Position numbers and translations under genes: made by a program | Notes under the pieces: generated by a model | What the model was told of the DNA's origin: nothing | The model's database searches: none | What the model saw: the letters and a program-made list of their open reading frames with translations, nothing else | Shown: in pieces, positions 25,592 to 34,305 of the stretch | Numbering within the stretch: the stretch's first letter is position 1 | How the letters are laid out: every line of letters begins with the position of its first letter | Source of the DNA: an uncultured Flavobacteriales bacterium | Lineage (GTDB): Bacteria > Bacteroidota > Bacteroidia > Flavobacteriales_G > Salibacteraceae | Length of the DNA: 64,000 nt | Assembly (NCBI GenBank): GCA_937899835.1 | Contig: CALCCE010000010.1 | Location: forward strand, 49,207-113,206 | Reading direction: 5' to 3'

Positions 25592-25948
25592 ATGGATACA
25601 TTTAACCTCACCAACTGGAGGCCACATCCACAAGATTCTAAATACCTCGTTTATCACTTCGCTGAGGTAAAACAAGCCGATTACTTTGAACAACTGCTTG
25701 TAGGTAAAAAGATTTACTACAAACGGTTTCATGAGCAAGAAAACGATCAGGATATCCATTATTTCGCTGTGTTGAGACGCGAAGAAATGGAAGCTCGAAA
25801 ATTGAATTATCTGGCCATTGGGCGTTACCGTGAGAAGTTTATCCCAAATGCTGGCTTTCGTTGGCTCGTGTTGATTGTGTCCCTCGGTATCCTTGGACTA
25901 GCCATCGCAGGATGGATAATGTCCGAGTTGGCCCCTCTCAACGAGTAA
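25592..25948 (+). CDS. Small C-terminally anchored protein, unknown
   Basis: A 118-residue protein with a soluble N-terminal part of about 85 residues and one C-terminal membrane helix (about 91-112). Its start at ATG 25592 (a GTG directly before it is also possible) lies 12 bases after the M23 stop, so co-transcription is likely. Content such as VYHFAEVKQADYFEQLL and YLAIGRYREKF suggests a small alpha/beta fold. The family is not recognised. Confidence 0.65.
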   Translation: MDTFNLTNWRPHPQDSKYLVYHFAEVKQADYFEQLLVGKKIYYKRFHEQENDQDIHYFAVLRREEMEARKLNYLAIGRYREKFIPNAGFRWLVLIVSLGILGLAIAGWIMSELAPLNE

Positions 25949-26025
25949 ATTCAGCCATATAACTCGGAATTAATACCGGTAAATCAATCCCAAAGCCCAT
26001 CCTTGGGTAATCCTCCTTTTTTACG

Positions 26026-26033
26026 GATTTTTG
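26026..26033 (+). promoter_or_regulatory. Leaderless-type promoter of the barrel protein gene
   Basis: GATTTTTG (one mismatch to TAnnTTTG) ends 4 bases before the ATG; a TTG lies 20 bases upstream of it. Confidence 0.5.
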
Positions 26034-26037
26034 TGTT

Positions 26038-26853
26038 ATGCCTTCTGTTTCCCGCTCCTTCCTAACAAGCTTTTTGCTCATAGCAAGTTGGTGCATTTGG
26101 GGATTCGTGACACCAGCCTCCGGTCAAGAAAAAGTGCTTACTGCAGGTTTTCAATTCAAACCCATCGTTCCGACTCAATTGGTCAATACCGGACCTTCCT
26201 CCACTTTTGATGGCAATTTGCAGTTCGGCTTAGAGCCGCGCATGGCTTATTCACTTGGTATGGTCGTTCGAAAAGGGATCACCCGCTGGTTCTCATTCGA
26301 GACAGGTATCAATTATGTTACTCGTAATTACAACTACTCACTCCTGGACGCGGAACGTAATATAGACATCACCAATTCCCTTCGTTTGGTGGGTTATGAG
26401 ATTCCTGCACTGGGCTTGGTTTATGTCAAACTGGGGGAGCAAATCTACATGAACGGAGCCTTTGGGTTGTCGTTTGATATGGTTCCAACAGATATAGGTA
26501 ATGGAGATACGCTTTTCAACGGAACAGCGATCCGTTACGCTTGGTTGCAAACTGCGCTATTGGCCAATACCGGTTGGGAATACCGTTCCAGAGACAAAGG
26601 CTATTTTTATTTTGGGTTCTCTTACCACAGGCCTTTTACTCCTCTTGCCCAAATGCAATACCGATACAACACGCCAACCCAGGAAGTAGTTGCGGCTACC
26701 GATTTACTTGGTAATTATTTCACGGTGGATTTTCGGTATTTCTTTCACGAGGATCCTTTGAAAAAGCGCAAACCCAAGCCCAAGGAGAAAAGCCGTCGAC
26801 AGAAAATCAAGGAGTTCGAGAAAATGAAAAAAGCTTCTGAAAAAAGTCAGTAA
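26038..26853 (+). CDS. Outer-membrane beta-barrel protein
   Basis: A 271-residue protein with a signal peptide (about 1-30, ending ASGQ) and alternating amphipathic strands typical of the OmpW/PorT-type eight-stranded barrels. Examples are AYSLGMVVRKGITRWFSFETGINYVTRNYNYS and FTVDFRYFFH at the C-terminus of the barrel. A lysine-rich tail (about 240-271) follows the last strand and may sit in the periplasm. No function is indicated. The stop overlaps the next start (TAATG). Confidence 0.75.
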   Translation: MPSVSRSFLTSFLLIASWCIWGFVTPASGQEKVLTAGFQFKPIVPTQLVNTGPSSTFDGNLQFGLEPRMAYSLGMVVRKGITRWFSFETGINYVTRNYNYSLLDAERNIDITNSLRLVGYEIPALGLVYVKLGEQIYMNGAFGLSFDMVPTDIGNGDTLFNGTAIRYAWLQTALLANTGWEYRSRDKGYFYFGFSYHRPFTPLAQMQYRYNTPTQEVVAATDLLGNYFTVDFRYFFHEDPLKKRKPKPKEKSRRQKIKEFEKMKKASEKSQ

Positions 26854-27206
26854 TGCTTTACCACATTTGTTCATTCGCTGAGCTTATTACCGCACGTGAG
26901 AACGGATTGTACCATCCACCCTCTTTGAACCGAGAAGGATTCATTCACCTTTCTACTGAAAAACAAGTGTTGGCTACTGCCCAAAAGTGGTTTGCCGAAC
27001 AAGATGGACTCTGGTTGCTTCAATTGGATGGCCTGCCCATCGATGCACTTATTTTTGAAACTCCCGAAGGTTACACCGAGGCGTTTCCCCATTTTTATGC
27101 ACCACTCTCCTGGACCTTGGTACAACACATCGCTCCTATAGCAAGGAACAAAAAAGGAGTTTTTGAGTTTCCAACTACCTGGTTGAAGCGCGATAGCGCA
27201 ATTTGA
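26853..27206 (+). CDS. DUF952-family protein
   Basis: A 117-residue soluble protein of the DUF952 family, a small ADP-ribosyltransferase-like fold of unknown reaction. The hallmark strands are present: MLYHICSFAELITA, GFIHLSTEKQVLATAQKWF (with the conserved IHxS) and FPHFYAPLSWTLV. Its start codon overlaps the preceding stop, so it is co-translated with the barrel protein. Its own stop abuts the stop of the MltF-like gene on the other strand. Confidence 0.87.
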   Translation: MLYHICSFAELITARENGLYHPPSLNREGFIHLSTEKQVLATAQKWFAEQDGLWLLQLDGLPIDALIFETPEGYTEAFPHFYAPLSWTLVQHIAPIARNKKGVFEFPTTWLKRDSAI

Positions 27207-28739
27207 TTACAAATCGATAGAATTGGTATAGTGCTGGTAGCGCTGAAGTACTTCCTTCACATACTTAAAGGGCTCTGCACCACGGCAGTAGCCAAACTTA
27301 ACGACCGGGTCGTTGTAAAATTTGGGCAGTGATTTTTGCTTGAGGTAAATGGCCACATTATCTTCCCACCGGTTGGGGTCGGCTCCATACTTTTCTGCCA
27401 ACCGCTGTGCATCTATGATGTGGCCGAGGCCAACGTTGTAAGAGGCAAGCACAAACTTGGGCACTTCCAATGAATCCGAAAGGTGTTCGTTCCAATAAGA
27501 AGTCAGCCGTTTGATGAGTCGTGCCCCTGCCACAATGTTGGGTTCTGGTTCCATCAACTGAGTAGAATCAACTTTGTATTGCATTGCCGTTTCCGGTAAA
27601 ACTTGCATCAGGCCCGAGGCCCCGGTCCAGGAACGGGCGTCAGGGTTAAATTGAGATTCCTGATAAATCAACGAAGCCATAAGTCGCCAATCCCAGCCTA
27701 CCTCCTCACTGTACCTGCGAATCAGTTCGTCGAATTCAGAGATTTTTCCTCCTGCAAGAGACGAATAGTCGCTCCAAACTCTGCGTTTGTGGGCTTTTCT
27801 GGAGCGAAAATATTTGTTGTAAATAGTTACGTATTCTGAGCTGCCGCGGTGTTCTATTATCCACGCATCAATGGCCGATTTCAGTTCCGGTGAATCTTTT
27901 CGCACCGCCCAGGCAATTCTCTGGGGAAAACTCACCTTGGTTCGAATGTCAAGGTTGGAGTAATAGATTTGACTTAGCCGGGCCACATTATGATCGGCAA
28001 TGGTGAACTCAATTTCTCCTTTGGCCACCATTTCAATCAGTTGCTCCGTCTCCACATCCCCAGGCACTTTCACAATGTTGATGGGCGCCCCAATTTCGTC
28101 TGATAGGTGTTCCAGCCGGGTGAAAAACGAAGAGTTTTTGCGAACGTGAATGGTCTTTCCCGCCAGTTCGATGGGGTTTCGGATCAGCTTACGCTCAATT
28201 TGATGCGATTTTAACCGACGGGCGTTTTGGGGCAACCGTTGTACCAACACCTGTGGCGTAAACAAGTGATGCTCGGTAAATGCAACGCGCTCTGACCGTT
28301 CTTTGGTTACCGTAATGTTGGCCGCAACGATGTCTCCCAGCTTGTTGTTGAGGTCGTCGAAAATATCGTCCATATCCTGCACAACGATGATTTCCAGTTC
28401 CACTTCCAGGCTTTGAGCCAACCAATGCAACAGGTCGTACTCATAGCCCATTGGGCGGCCTTTATAGATGAAATAACTGGTAGAGCTATTGTCGGTGAGT
28501 GCAACCAGTTTACCCCTTTGGCGAATTTGTTCGAGGTCTAATCCGGTGGTCCGAATCGAAGGTGGTTGTTGGGAAGGAGGCGGGGGAGTAGAGGATTCCG
28601 TTTTGCAGCTGATGAGCCACAGGCCAATAGCCAAAAAGACAAACAACCGGTTTTTAGCAACCGCAAAGAAGGCAGAAAATGCCAAAATGTGGGAATAAAA
28701 TAATGCTCGATGGAAGCAGTCTGACCGCAGTTTAGCCAA
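27207..28739 (-). CDS. MltF-like membrane-bound lytic transglycosylase
   Basis: A lipoprotein with a periplasmic solute-binding (SBP_bac_3) domain (about 75-310, QRGKLVALTDNSSTSYF onward) and an SLT lysozyme-like domain (about 335-465). The catalytic Glu is E361 in YQESQFNP, followed by GASGLMQVLPETA. The layout is that of MltF, which cuts glycan strands non-hydrolytically and is regulated by its ligand domain. C45 in LISC is the expected lipid attachment site. The start is uncertain: the frame opens at a TTG overlapping the upstream gene by 8 bases, while a TTG at 28646 would put the signal peptide at the N-terminus. Confidence 0.9.
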   Translation of the reverse strand: MAKLRSDCFHRALFYSHILAFSAFFAVAKNRLFVFLAIGLWLISCKTESSTPPPPSQQPPSIRTTGLDLEQIRQRGKLVALTDNSSTSYFIYKGRPMGYEYDLLHWLAQSLEVELEIIVVQDMDDIFDDLNNKLGDIVAANITVTKERSERVAFTEHHLFTPQVLVQRLPQNARRLKSHQIERKLIRNPIELAGKTIHVRKNSSFFTRLEHLSDEIGAPINIVKVPGDVETEQLIEMVAKGEIEFTIADHNVARLSQIYYSNLDIRTKVSFPQRIAWAVRKDSPELKSAIDAWIIEHRGSSEYVTIYNKYFRSRKAHKRRVWSDYSSLAGGKISEFDELIRRYSEEVGWDWRLMASLIYQESQFNPDARSWTGASGLMQVLPETAMQYKVDSTQLMEPEPNIVAGARLIKRLTSYWNEHLSDSLEVPKFVLASYNVGLGHIIDAQRLAEKYGADPNRWEDNVAIYLKQKSLPKFYNDPVVKFGYCRGAEPFKYVKEVLQRYQHYTNSIDL

Positions 28740-28917
28740 GCAGCTTTACCGCAATATAAAAAATGGCGAAGGTTACTACAATAGCTCCGAGTATTTTGTA
28801 GCTTCCTTTGAAGTAATCGGGGTTTTTTCGAACGTCTTTTCGATATTGTAAAATCAACACAATAGCAAAAACAGCTAAAAAACACAGTGCAAAGATGATT
28901 CTACCGGTAGTAAACAA
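28732..28917 (-). CDS. Small two-helix membrane protein
   Basis: A 61-residue protein beginning at TTG with two helices (about 5-23 and 42-60) and a basic middle KDVRKNPDYFKGSYK. The same composition and size occur in many Bacteroidota. It overlaps the start of the MltF-like gene by 8 bases, indicating co-expression. A TAAATTTG -7 element lies 22 bases upstream. Function unknown. Confidence 0.65.
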   Translation of the reverse strand: MFTTGRIIFALCFLAVFAIVLILQYRKDVRKNPDYFKGSYKILGAIVVTFAIFYIAVKLLG

Positions 28918-28939
28918 AGCCTTCTTGTTAAATGATTCA

Positions 28940-28947
28940 CAAATTTA
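28940..28947 (-). promoter_or_regulatory. -7 element for the small protein / MltF pair
   Basis: TAAATTTG on the minus strand, 22 bases before the TTG start. Confidence 0.5.
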
Positions 28948-29008
28948 GGAAACAATCATCGATTCGAATGGCATGTCTCTTTTGCTCCTACCAAAAGCGG
29001 GTATTTAC

Positions 29009-29016
29009 TATATTTG
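29009..29016 (+). promoter_or_regulatory. -7 element of the lipoprotein gene at 29051
   Basis: TATATTTG, 34 bases before the ATG, a perfect TAnnTTTG match. Together with the minus-strand element at 28940 it shows divergent transcription from this gap. Confidence 0.5.
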
Positions 29017-29050
29017 AGGCGTTACCTGCTTCGATTCTCCTTATCTGTAC

Positions 29051-29896
29051 ATGAAAACATCCATCATAATCCCTTTGGGGCTCTTTTTGTTGGCTCTTTT
29101 TGTTGGTTGCAAGCGAGCAGAGCTCAACCGTGAAACTTCGACTACCGAAGATCATGCTTTGGCAGAAAGTATGGTGAACGATTTGTACTCGGTTTGTCTG
29201 GAAGCCATTGCGGTTAACGAATCAGGATTTCACAAAGAAGAGACGCCCCTGTTCTTTTTAGGGGATGGTGCTTTATTGAACTCCTCGCAAGAAGACAGTA
29301 CAGATTACCCAAGGGTATTGACCATTTCCTTTGATGAGGAAGGCTGCCTCGGCAGCGATGGCCGTAGGCGTTATGGAGCAGTAAGCATTACCATTGATGG
29401 CCCTTATGAAACGCAAGGGACCCGGGTGTCCATTACTCCCACAGAATACCGGGTAGATCTAATTGGGCTTTCTGGTAAACAGTGGTTGGAAAATTTGGGG
29501 TCAAATACGGCTGGAAATCTCGAATTCAACCACCTGGTACGTGAAGTGCGGGTAACCGAAGACGGATTCGTTATTTCCTTTAATGCGACTTATACCCGCG
29601 AGTGGATCGCTGGCCGGAGTACAGACTTGCTTACCAACGGCATTACTGCCTTTTTGGATGATGATTTCAGGATAGAAGGATTTGCCGATGGAGTAAGTAA
29701 AGACGGTCAGATTTACCGCACCGAGATAGAGGAACCTATCTTGCACCGAATTGGTTGTCGGTGGATTCTCGAAGGAGAAATTGACTTGATCCCTGAGCAA
29801 ATCAAAACCCGCCATATTTTTTACGGTTCTGGTCGGTGCGATAATGAGGTGGAGGTCGAAATTGGCAGTAACTCCTTCGACACTACCATGCGCTAA
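29051..29896 (+). CDS. Putative lipoprotein, unknown
   Basis: A 281-residue protein with a lipoprotein signal (LFVGC, C20) and a beta-rich mature domain that includes VLTISFDEEGCLGSDGRRRYGAVSI and several paired Cys residues. The repeated short acidic and Gly-rich strands recall large Bacteroidota surface lipoproteins, but no family is recognised. It is a single gene that converges on the PorE-like gene. Confidence 0.65.
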   Translation: MKTSIIIPLGLFLLALFVGCKRAELNRETSTTEDHALAESMVNDLYSVCLEAIAVNESGFHKEETPLFFLGDGALLNSSQEDSTDYPRVLTISFDEEGCLGSDGRRRYGAVSITIDGPYETQGTRVSITPTEYRVDLIGLSGKQWLENLGSNTAGNLEFNHLVREVRVTEDGFVISFNATYTREWIAGRSTDLLTNGITAFLDDDFRIEGFADGVSKDGQIYRTEIEEPILHRIGCRWILEGEIDLIPEQIKTRHIFYGSGRCDNEVEVEIGSNSFDTTMR

Positions 29897-29902
29897 GCCG
29901 GC

Positions 29903-31969
29903 TTATTTGGCCAATACTTTGAATTCGGTTCGTCGATTTTCCTGGCGCCCTTCTTCTGTATCGTTGGTGGCGATGGGCGCTGTTTCACCATACCCTTTGA
30001 AGCTCATACGGTCTGTGGTAATGCCCAATTCAAGTAAGTAATTGACCACTGCTTGGGCGCGCAGTTCACTCAAAGATTGGTTCGCGTTGTTGGAACCTAC
30101 GTTGTCTGTATGTCCACTGATCTCCACTTTCAAAGTAGGATTGTCTTTCATCAACTCATAAACGTTGGTGAGCTCAATGGTAGATTCAGGCCTGAGGTCT
30201 GATTTGCCCGAGTCGAAGAAAATATTTTTCAATACAATGGCTTTGCCTACCTCAAGTCGCTGCAATTGAATGGTTTTAACTACTTCTTTATAGGCGGCTG
30301 ATTCGGGGATAATGAAGTTTTCGGAGTGAAATAAATAGCCCGGTGCTTTCACCGCAATGCCATAGTTTTTGCCAGAAGGCAAGGGCACCAAAAACTTACC
30401 GCTGGTACTGTTAGAAGCAGCTGAAGCAATTCCCGCCAGTTCTCTGGTGGTTTGTGCATTGTCGTATACCTCAATCCGGGCTTCGATCGGTTCTCCGGTA
30501 GCTGCATCTGTCACAATGCCCTTGAAGATGGTCACTTTTGCAGTGCTTACTTCTACTGTCGGCTCAATAACGACCTCCCGAACAGGTTCTGCCCGGCTGG
30601 CCAACAGGTTGTCTTCGGTGTTGAGCATCACCTGTTTCTCCGGACCCAAAAAGGTAATCAAATACAGGTCTCGTTGTCCCAAACCTCCAAGGGCGCTGGA
30701 AGCGTAGTAACCGTGTTCTCCACTGGCGGCCATCACAAAACTCAACTCATCTCCTGGTGTGTTGATAGGATGGCCAATGTTCTCAGGGGCGCTCCAACGA
30801 CCATTTTCCAACACCGACTTGAAGATGTCGTAGCCACCCATGGTGCTGTGGCCCTTGGAACTAAAATAAAGGGTCTTCCCATCCGGATGAATGAATACCG
30901 ATTCTTCGTCAAAGCGCGTATTGATGTTGGCTCCCATGTTTTTTGCTGGCCCCCATCCCGTTTTTTCATTTATCCATTCGCTGAACCAAATGTCGCGCCC
31001 ACCGAAAGAACCCTGAGGACGCTCGCTAATAAAGTACAAGGTTTGGCCATCAAAAGAGAGGCTGGCAGACGATTCATGGTGCTCTGAATTGATATTCTTG
31101 TTTAGCTTTTTAGGTTTTGACCAATTCAAACCCTTCAGGTAACTGGAATTAATGTCACCATCCATAAAAGTGAGCAATTGCTGACCATCAGGAGAGAGGC
31201 CAACCGTTGCATCGTGGTATTTGGTGTTCACCGGTTTGCCCAGGTTTTTGGGATTGGTCCAGGTGTCGTTCACCTTTTCGGTGTAATAGATGTCTTCGTA
31301 AAACTCATTGGTAAACTCATCTACTTCTCCACCGGTAGTAGTTGCCCTGCGGGAGGTAAACATCATCATGGATTCGTCGGTAGTAATTACCGGGCTATAC
31401 TCTGGGAATTTGCTGTTGACCACCCCACCAAGGTTATCAATGAACACGCGGGCCGGATCATCGGCCAATTGTTTCCCCATCTCACATTCGGCAATCACCT
31501 TGTCTGCCCACTCGATTTTACTTAGCGAACTGTTGCTGGCTTTCAGTTGATTGCGATAAGTTTGGTAATGGTCCACTGCCTTGTCCCATTTGCCACTCAA
31601 CTGGTAGACTTGTCCGATGCGGTAGTGAATTTCAGGGCTTACCTTCGGGTCTAATTCCAAGGCGTGTTCAAAGTAGCCTATGCCGCTGGTTTTTTCGTCT
31701 TTGCTGTTGAGGTAGCACATGCCAATTTTGAAATTCAGATTGGCATTGTTGGGGTTGAAAGCCTGAGCAAGGAGAAAAAGCTCCAGGGCTTCATCCATCT
31801 TCCACGCTCCATTGGCATAGAGCTCTAAACCGTTTTCCAGGTTTTTAACGGCCTCCTTAAACTCCGACTTTCGATCGGGGAAGTTACTTTTTTCGAAAGC
31901 TACATTTTGAGCTTTCACAGCTATGGAGGCCAATAGCCAGGCGCCAATAAGGAGAAGGTAGCGTTTCAT
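29903..31969 (-). CDS. PorE-like OmpA-family protein (TPR, PD40, CarboxypepD_reg, OmpA)
   Basis: A 688-residue envelope protein with a signal peptide (1-20) and TPR repeats (about 38-165). A WD40/PD40 propeller (about 185-430) has repeats such as GLSPDGQQLL, SLSFDGQTLYFISER and FIHPDGKTLYFSSKG. A carboxypeptidase-regulatory-like domain (about 475-560) and a C-terminal OmpA peptidoglycan-binding domain (about 575-688, with SGHTDNVGS and ENRRTEFKVL) complete it. This exact order is that of PorE, which links the type IX secretion machinery to peptidoglycan in Porphyromonas gingivalis. Several paralogues of this design exist per genome, so a dedicated T9SS role is inferred. It follows a TPR gene by 3 bases. 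Confidence 0.88.
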   Translation of the reverse strand: MKRYLLLIGAWLLASIAVKAQNVAFEKSNFPDRKSEFKEAVKNLENGLELYANGAWKMDEALELFLLAQAFNPNNANLNFKIGMCYLNSKDEKTSGIGYFEHALELDPKVSPEIHYRIGQVYQLSGKWDKAVDHYQTYRNQLKASNSSLSKIEWADKVIAECEMGKQLADDPARVFIDNLGGVVNSKFPEYSPVITTDESMMMFTSRRATTTGGEVDEFTNEFYEDIYYTEKVNDTWTNPKNLGKPVNTKYHDATVGLSPDGQQLLTFMDGDINSSYLKGLNWSKPKKLNKNINSEHHESSASLSFDGQTLYFISERPQGSFGGRDIWFSEWINEKTGWGPAKNMGANINTRFDEESVFIHPDGKTLYFSSKGHSTMGGYDIFKSVLENGRWSAPENIGHPINTPGDELSFVMAASGEHGYYASSALGGLGQRDLYLITFLGPEKQVMLNTEDNLLASRAEPVREVVIEPTVEVSTAKVTIFKGIVTDAATGEPIEARIEVYDNAQTTRELAGIASAASNSTSGKFLVPLPSGKNYGIAVKAPGYLFHSENFIIPESAAYKEVVKTIQLQRLEVGKAIVLKNIFFDSGKSDLRPESTIELTNVYELMKDNPTLKVEISGHTDNVGSNNANQSLSELRAQAVVNYLLELGITTDRMSFKGYGETAPIATNDTEEGRQENRRTEFKVLAK

Positions 31970-31972
31970 AGA

Positions 31973-33082
31973 TCAGGGATCACAACTGGATTGCACATAG
32001 GTCTGGGCATTCTTAACGCCAAGTTCGGCGGCCTTTTTCCAATCTGAGCAAGCGCCCTCAGCATCGCGGATCATTTCACGGGAGATGCCGCGGTTGAGGT
32101 AGGCAAAACCATAACTCGGATCAATGGCAATCGCCTGCTCAGCATCGTCAATGGCACCTTGGTAGTCGCGCAATTTGTAGCGGGCCGCCGACCGGTTATT
32201 GTAGGCAAAAGCATAATCGGGATTGAGTTGAAGGGCAGCATCAAAATCCTTTACTGCAAGGGCATATTCTTCCAATTCAAAATAGGTGCTTCCCCGATTG
32301 TTGAACGCCAAAAAATATTCTGGATTGAGTTCTAAGGCGCGACTGTAGGCCTTTACAGCCCCTTTCAGATCGCCTTTCTTTTTCCGAATACTTCCCAGGT
32401 TGTTGAAGGCAATGGCCAGATTAGGGTTGGCTTGCACCGCTTTGAGGTAGTCGTTGAGGGCCCCATTAAGGTCACCGGTCATCTTTTTAGCACTGCCTCG
32501 ATCGTTGTAAGCGTAGGAGTAGTGAGGGTCGAGGCGCAAGGCAGCATCAAAGTCAACGATGGCCCGTTCGAAATCTCCGTCTTCAAAAATGAGCACGCCA
32601 CGCTGGTAGAAGTAAACTGCAATTTGAGGATCGTTTTCAATGGCCAGGCTGTAGTTCTTCATTGCCTCTTCCCGTTGCTTCAAAAAGAAATGCGAACGGC
32701 CTCGAAGGTAATAGGCGTTGGCATGGTTGTTTCCGGTGGTGTCTTGTTGTAAGTAAAGGGTGAAGTCTTGGATACACTGGGAAAAATGGCGCATTTCGAA
32801 ATGAACAGACGCACGGTTGTACAATGGCGATAAAAACCGGGGCTCAATGGCCAATGCAGAATCGAATTGCGCAACGGCTGTTTCCAACTTGCCGGAACGA
32901 AAAGCGGTGACCCCATTGTTGTAGAATTGTTGTGCTTCGATAGGTATCAAAAGCGTATCGGTGAGAACACTCGCCCTGAGGGTATCTACCGCCTCTGTGG
33001 CCGCAGTGTCCGGGCGCTCCTGAGCGGTTAGAATAGAGGTGAAAATCAGTGTGAAAACAATGGTAAAAACCCAGTGGCGCAT
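31973..33082 (-). CDS. Periplasmic TPR-repeat protein
   Basis: A 369-residue exported protein. The ATG at 33082 starts a signal peptide MRHWVFTIVFTLIFTSILTAQ; the frame extends 14 codons upstream but would hide it. About eight tandem TPR units fill the protein, with repeated AFNNRGSxxxxxxxxxxAxxDFDxALxLxPxYxxAYNN blocks at 34-residue spacing. Only 3 bases separate it from the PorE-like gene, so the two products probably work together, the TPRs providing a protein-binding scaffold. A TATCTTTG -7 element lies 34 bases upstream. Confidence 0.88.
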   Translation of the reverse strand: MRHWVFTIVFTLIFTSILTAQERPDTAATEAVDTLRASVLTDTLLIPIEAQQFYNNGVTAFRSGKLETAVAQFDSALAIEPRFLSPLYNRASVHFEMRHFSQCIQDFTLYLQQDTTGNNHANAYYLRGRSHFFLKQREEAMKNYSLAIENDPQIAVYFYQRGVLIFEDGDFERAIVDFDAALRLDPHYSYAYNDRGSAKKMTGDLNGALNDYLKAVQANPNLAIAFNNLGSIRKKKGDLKGAVKAYSRALELNPEYFLAFNNRGSTYFELEEYALAVKDFDAALQLNPDYAFAYNNRSAARYKLRDYQGAIDDAEQAIAIDPSYGFAYLNRGISREMIRDAEGACSDWKKAAELGVKNAQTYVQSSCDP

Positions 33083-33116
33083 GGTATCAAGTTTTGGGCT
33101 ATTAAACAAAGATAAC

Positions 33117-33124
33117 CTTCCCAT
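33117..33124 (-). promoter_or_regulatory. -7 element of the TPR/PorE-like operon
   Basis: TATCTTTG on the minus strand, giving a leader of about 28 bases before the ATG at 33082. Confidence 0.55.
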
Positions 33125-33192
33125 AACCCAAATTAAATAGGTAGTTTTACAGGCTATTAACGCCTATTTGTGGATAAACCCAACTACCTGCG

Positions 33193-34281
33193 ATGAGCGA
33201 ATCCAGCATTATTACCAACGAGTCCCTTTCCTTTCTAGAGCGCTACATCAACAATCCTTCGCCAACCGGGTTTGAAACAGAAGGTCAAAAGTTGTGGCTG
33301 GATTATGTTAAACCTTATATCGACGATCATCTGGTAGATACCTACGGGACTGTAGTTGGGATCATTAATCCGGAAGCAAAATACAGGGTGGTGATTGAGG
33401 CACATGCCGATGAGATTTCATGGTTTGTACATTACATCACCAAAGACGGCTTGATCTATTTGCGTAGAAATGGAGGGAGCGATCACCAAATTGCACCTTC
33501 TAAGCGGGTAAACATTCATACGGCCAATGGCACCGTAAAAGCCATATTCGGTTGGCCAGCCATTCACGTGCGCGACCGGGCCAAAGAAGAAACGCCCAAA
33601 ACCAACAACATTTTTCTCGATTGTGGCTGCACCAGCAAAGATGAAGTGGAAGCTTTGGGGGTTCATGTAGGTTGTGTAGTGACCTACGAAGACGAATTCA
33701 TGGTGCTCAATGATCGTTACTACGTGGGACGAGCACTCGACAACCGCATCGGTGGATTTATGATTGCGGAAGTGGCCAGGCTCCTTTCGGAAAACAAAGT
33801 GAAACTACCTTTCGGCTTATACCTTACCAACTCGGTACAGGAAGAAATTGGCCTGCGGGGTGCACAGATGATTGCAGAAACCATTCGGCCCGATGTGGCC
33901 ATTGTGACCGATGTGTGTCACGATACCCAAACCCCGATGATCAACAAGATTGAGCAGGGAGATTTGGCGTGTGGCAAAGGGCCCGTTTTAACCACGGGGC
34001 CAGCGGTTCAAAACAATCTTTTAAGCCTGATATCGGGAACAGCCCAGGAAAACGAGATTCCTTTTCAGCGCATGGTTGCCTCCCGGGCTACAGGAACCGA
34101 CACTGATGCTTTTGCTTATGCAGCGGGTGGAGTTGCTTCTGCCTTGATCTCGCTGCCCCTTCGCTACATGCACACCACTGTAGAGGCGGTGCACAAAGAT
34201 GATGTGGAAAATGTGATCCGCTTGATTTATGAGGCACTTTTACAAATCGAGGACGGGCAGGACTTTCGTTACTTGAACTGA
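33193..34281 (+). CDS. M42-family aminopeptidase
   Basis: A 362-residue cytoplasmic metallo-aminopeptidase of family M42 (often annotated endoglucanase), which forms large tetrahedral assemblies. All expected metal and catalytic residues appear: H71 in EAHADE, D183 in ALDNRIGG, the catalytic E217 followed by E218 in QEEIGLRGA, D240 in VTDVCHD and H327 in YMHTTVE. The typical SGSDHQ-like turn is present as GGSDHQIAP. It trims N-terminal residues of peptides, a recycling role. It is divergently transcribed from the TPR gene. Confidence 0.92.
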   Translation: MSESSIITNESLSFLERYINNPSPTGFETEGQKLWLDYVKPYIDDHLVDTYGTVVGIINPEAKYRVVIEAHADEISWFVHYITKDGLIYLRRNGGSDHQIAPSKRVNIHTANGTVKAIFGWPAIHVRDRAKEETPKTNNIFLDCGCTSKDEVEALGVHVGCVVTYEDEFMVLNDRYYVGRALDNRIGGFMIAEVARLLSENKVKLPFGLYLTNSVQEEIGLRGAQMIAETIRPDVAIVTDVCHDTQTPMINKIEQGDLACGKGPVLTTGPAVQNNLLSLISGTAQENEIPFQRMVASRATGTDTDAFAYAAGGVASALISLPLRYMHTTVEAVHKDDVENVIRLIYEALLQIEDGQDFRYLN

Positions 34282-34305
34282 TCTTCCGGACTGCTTTTCG
34301 ACTTC

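Noticed and set aside
30452..31087. 211-codon frame opposite the PorE-like gene
   Set aside because: Antisense to a gene with a complete four-domain architecture; no start context and low-complexity composition.
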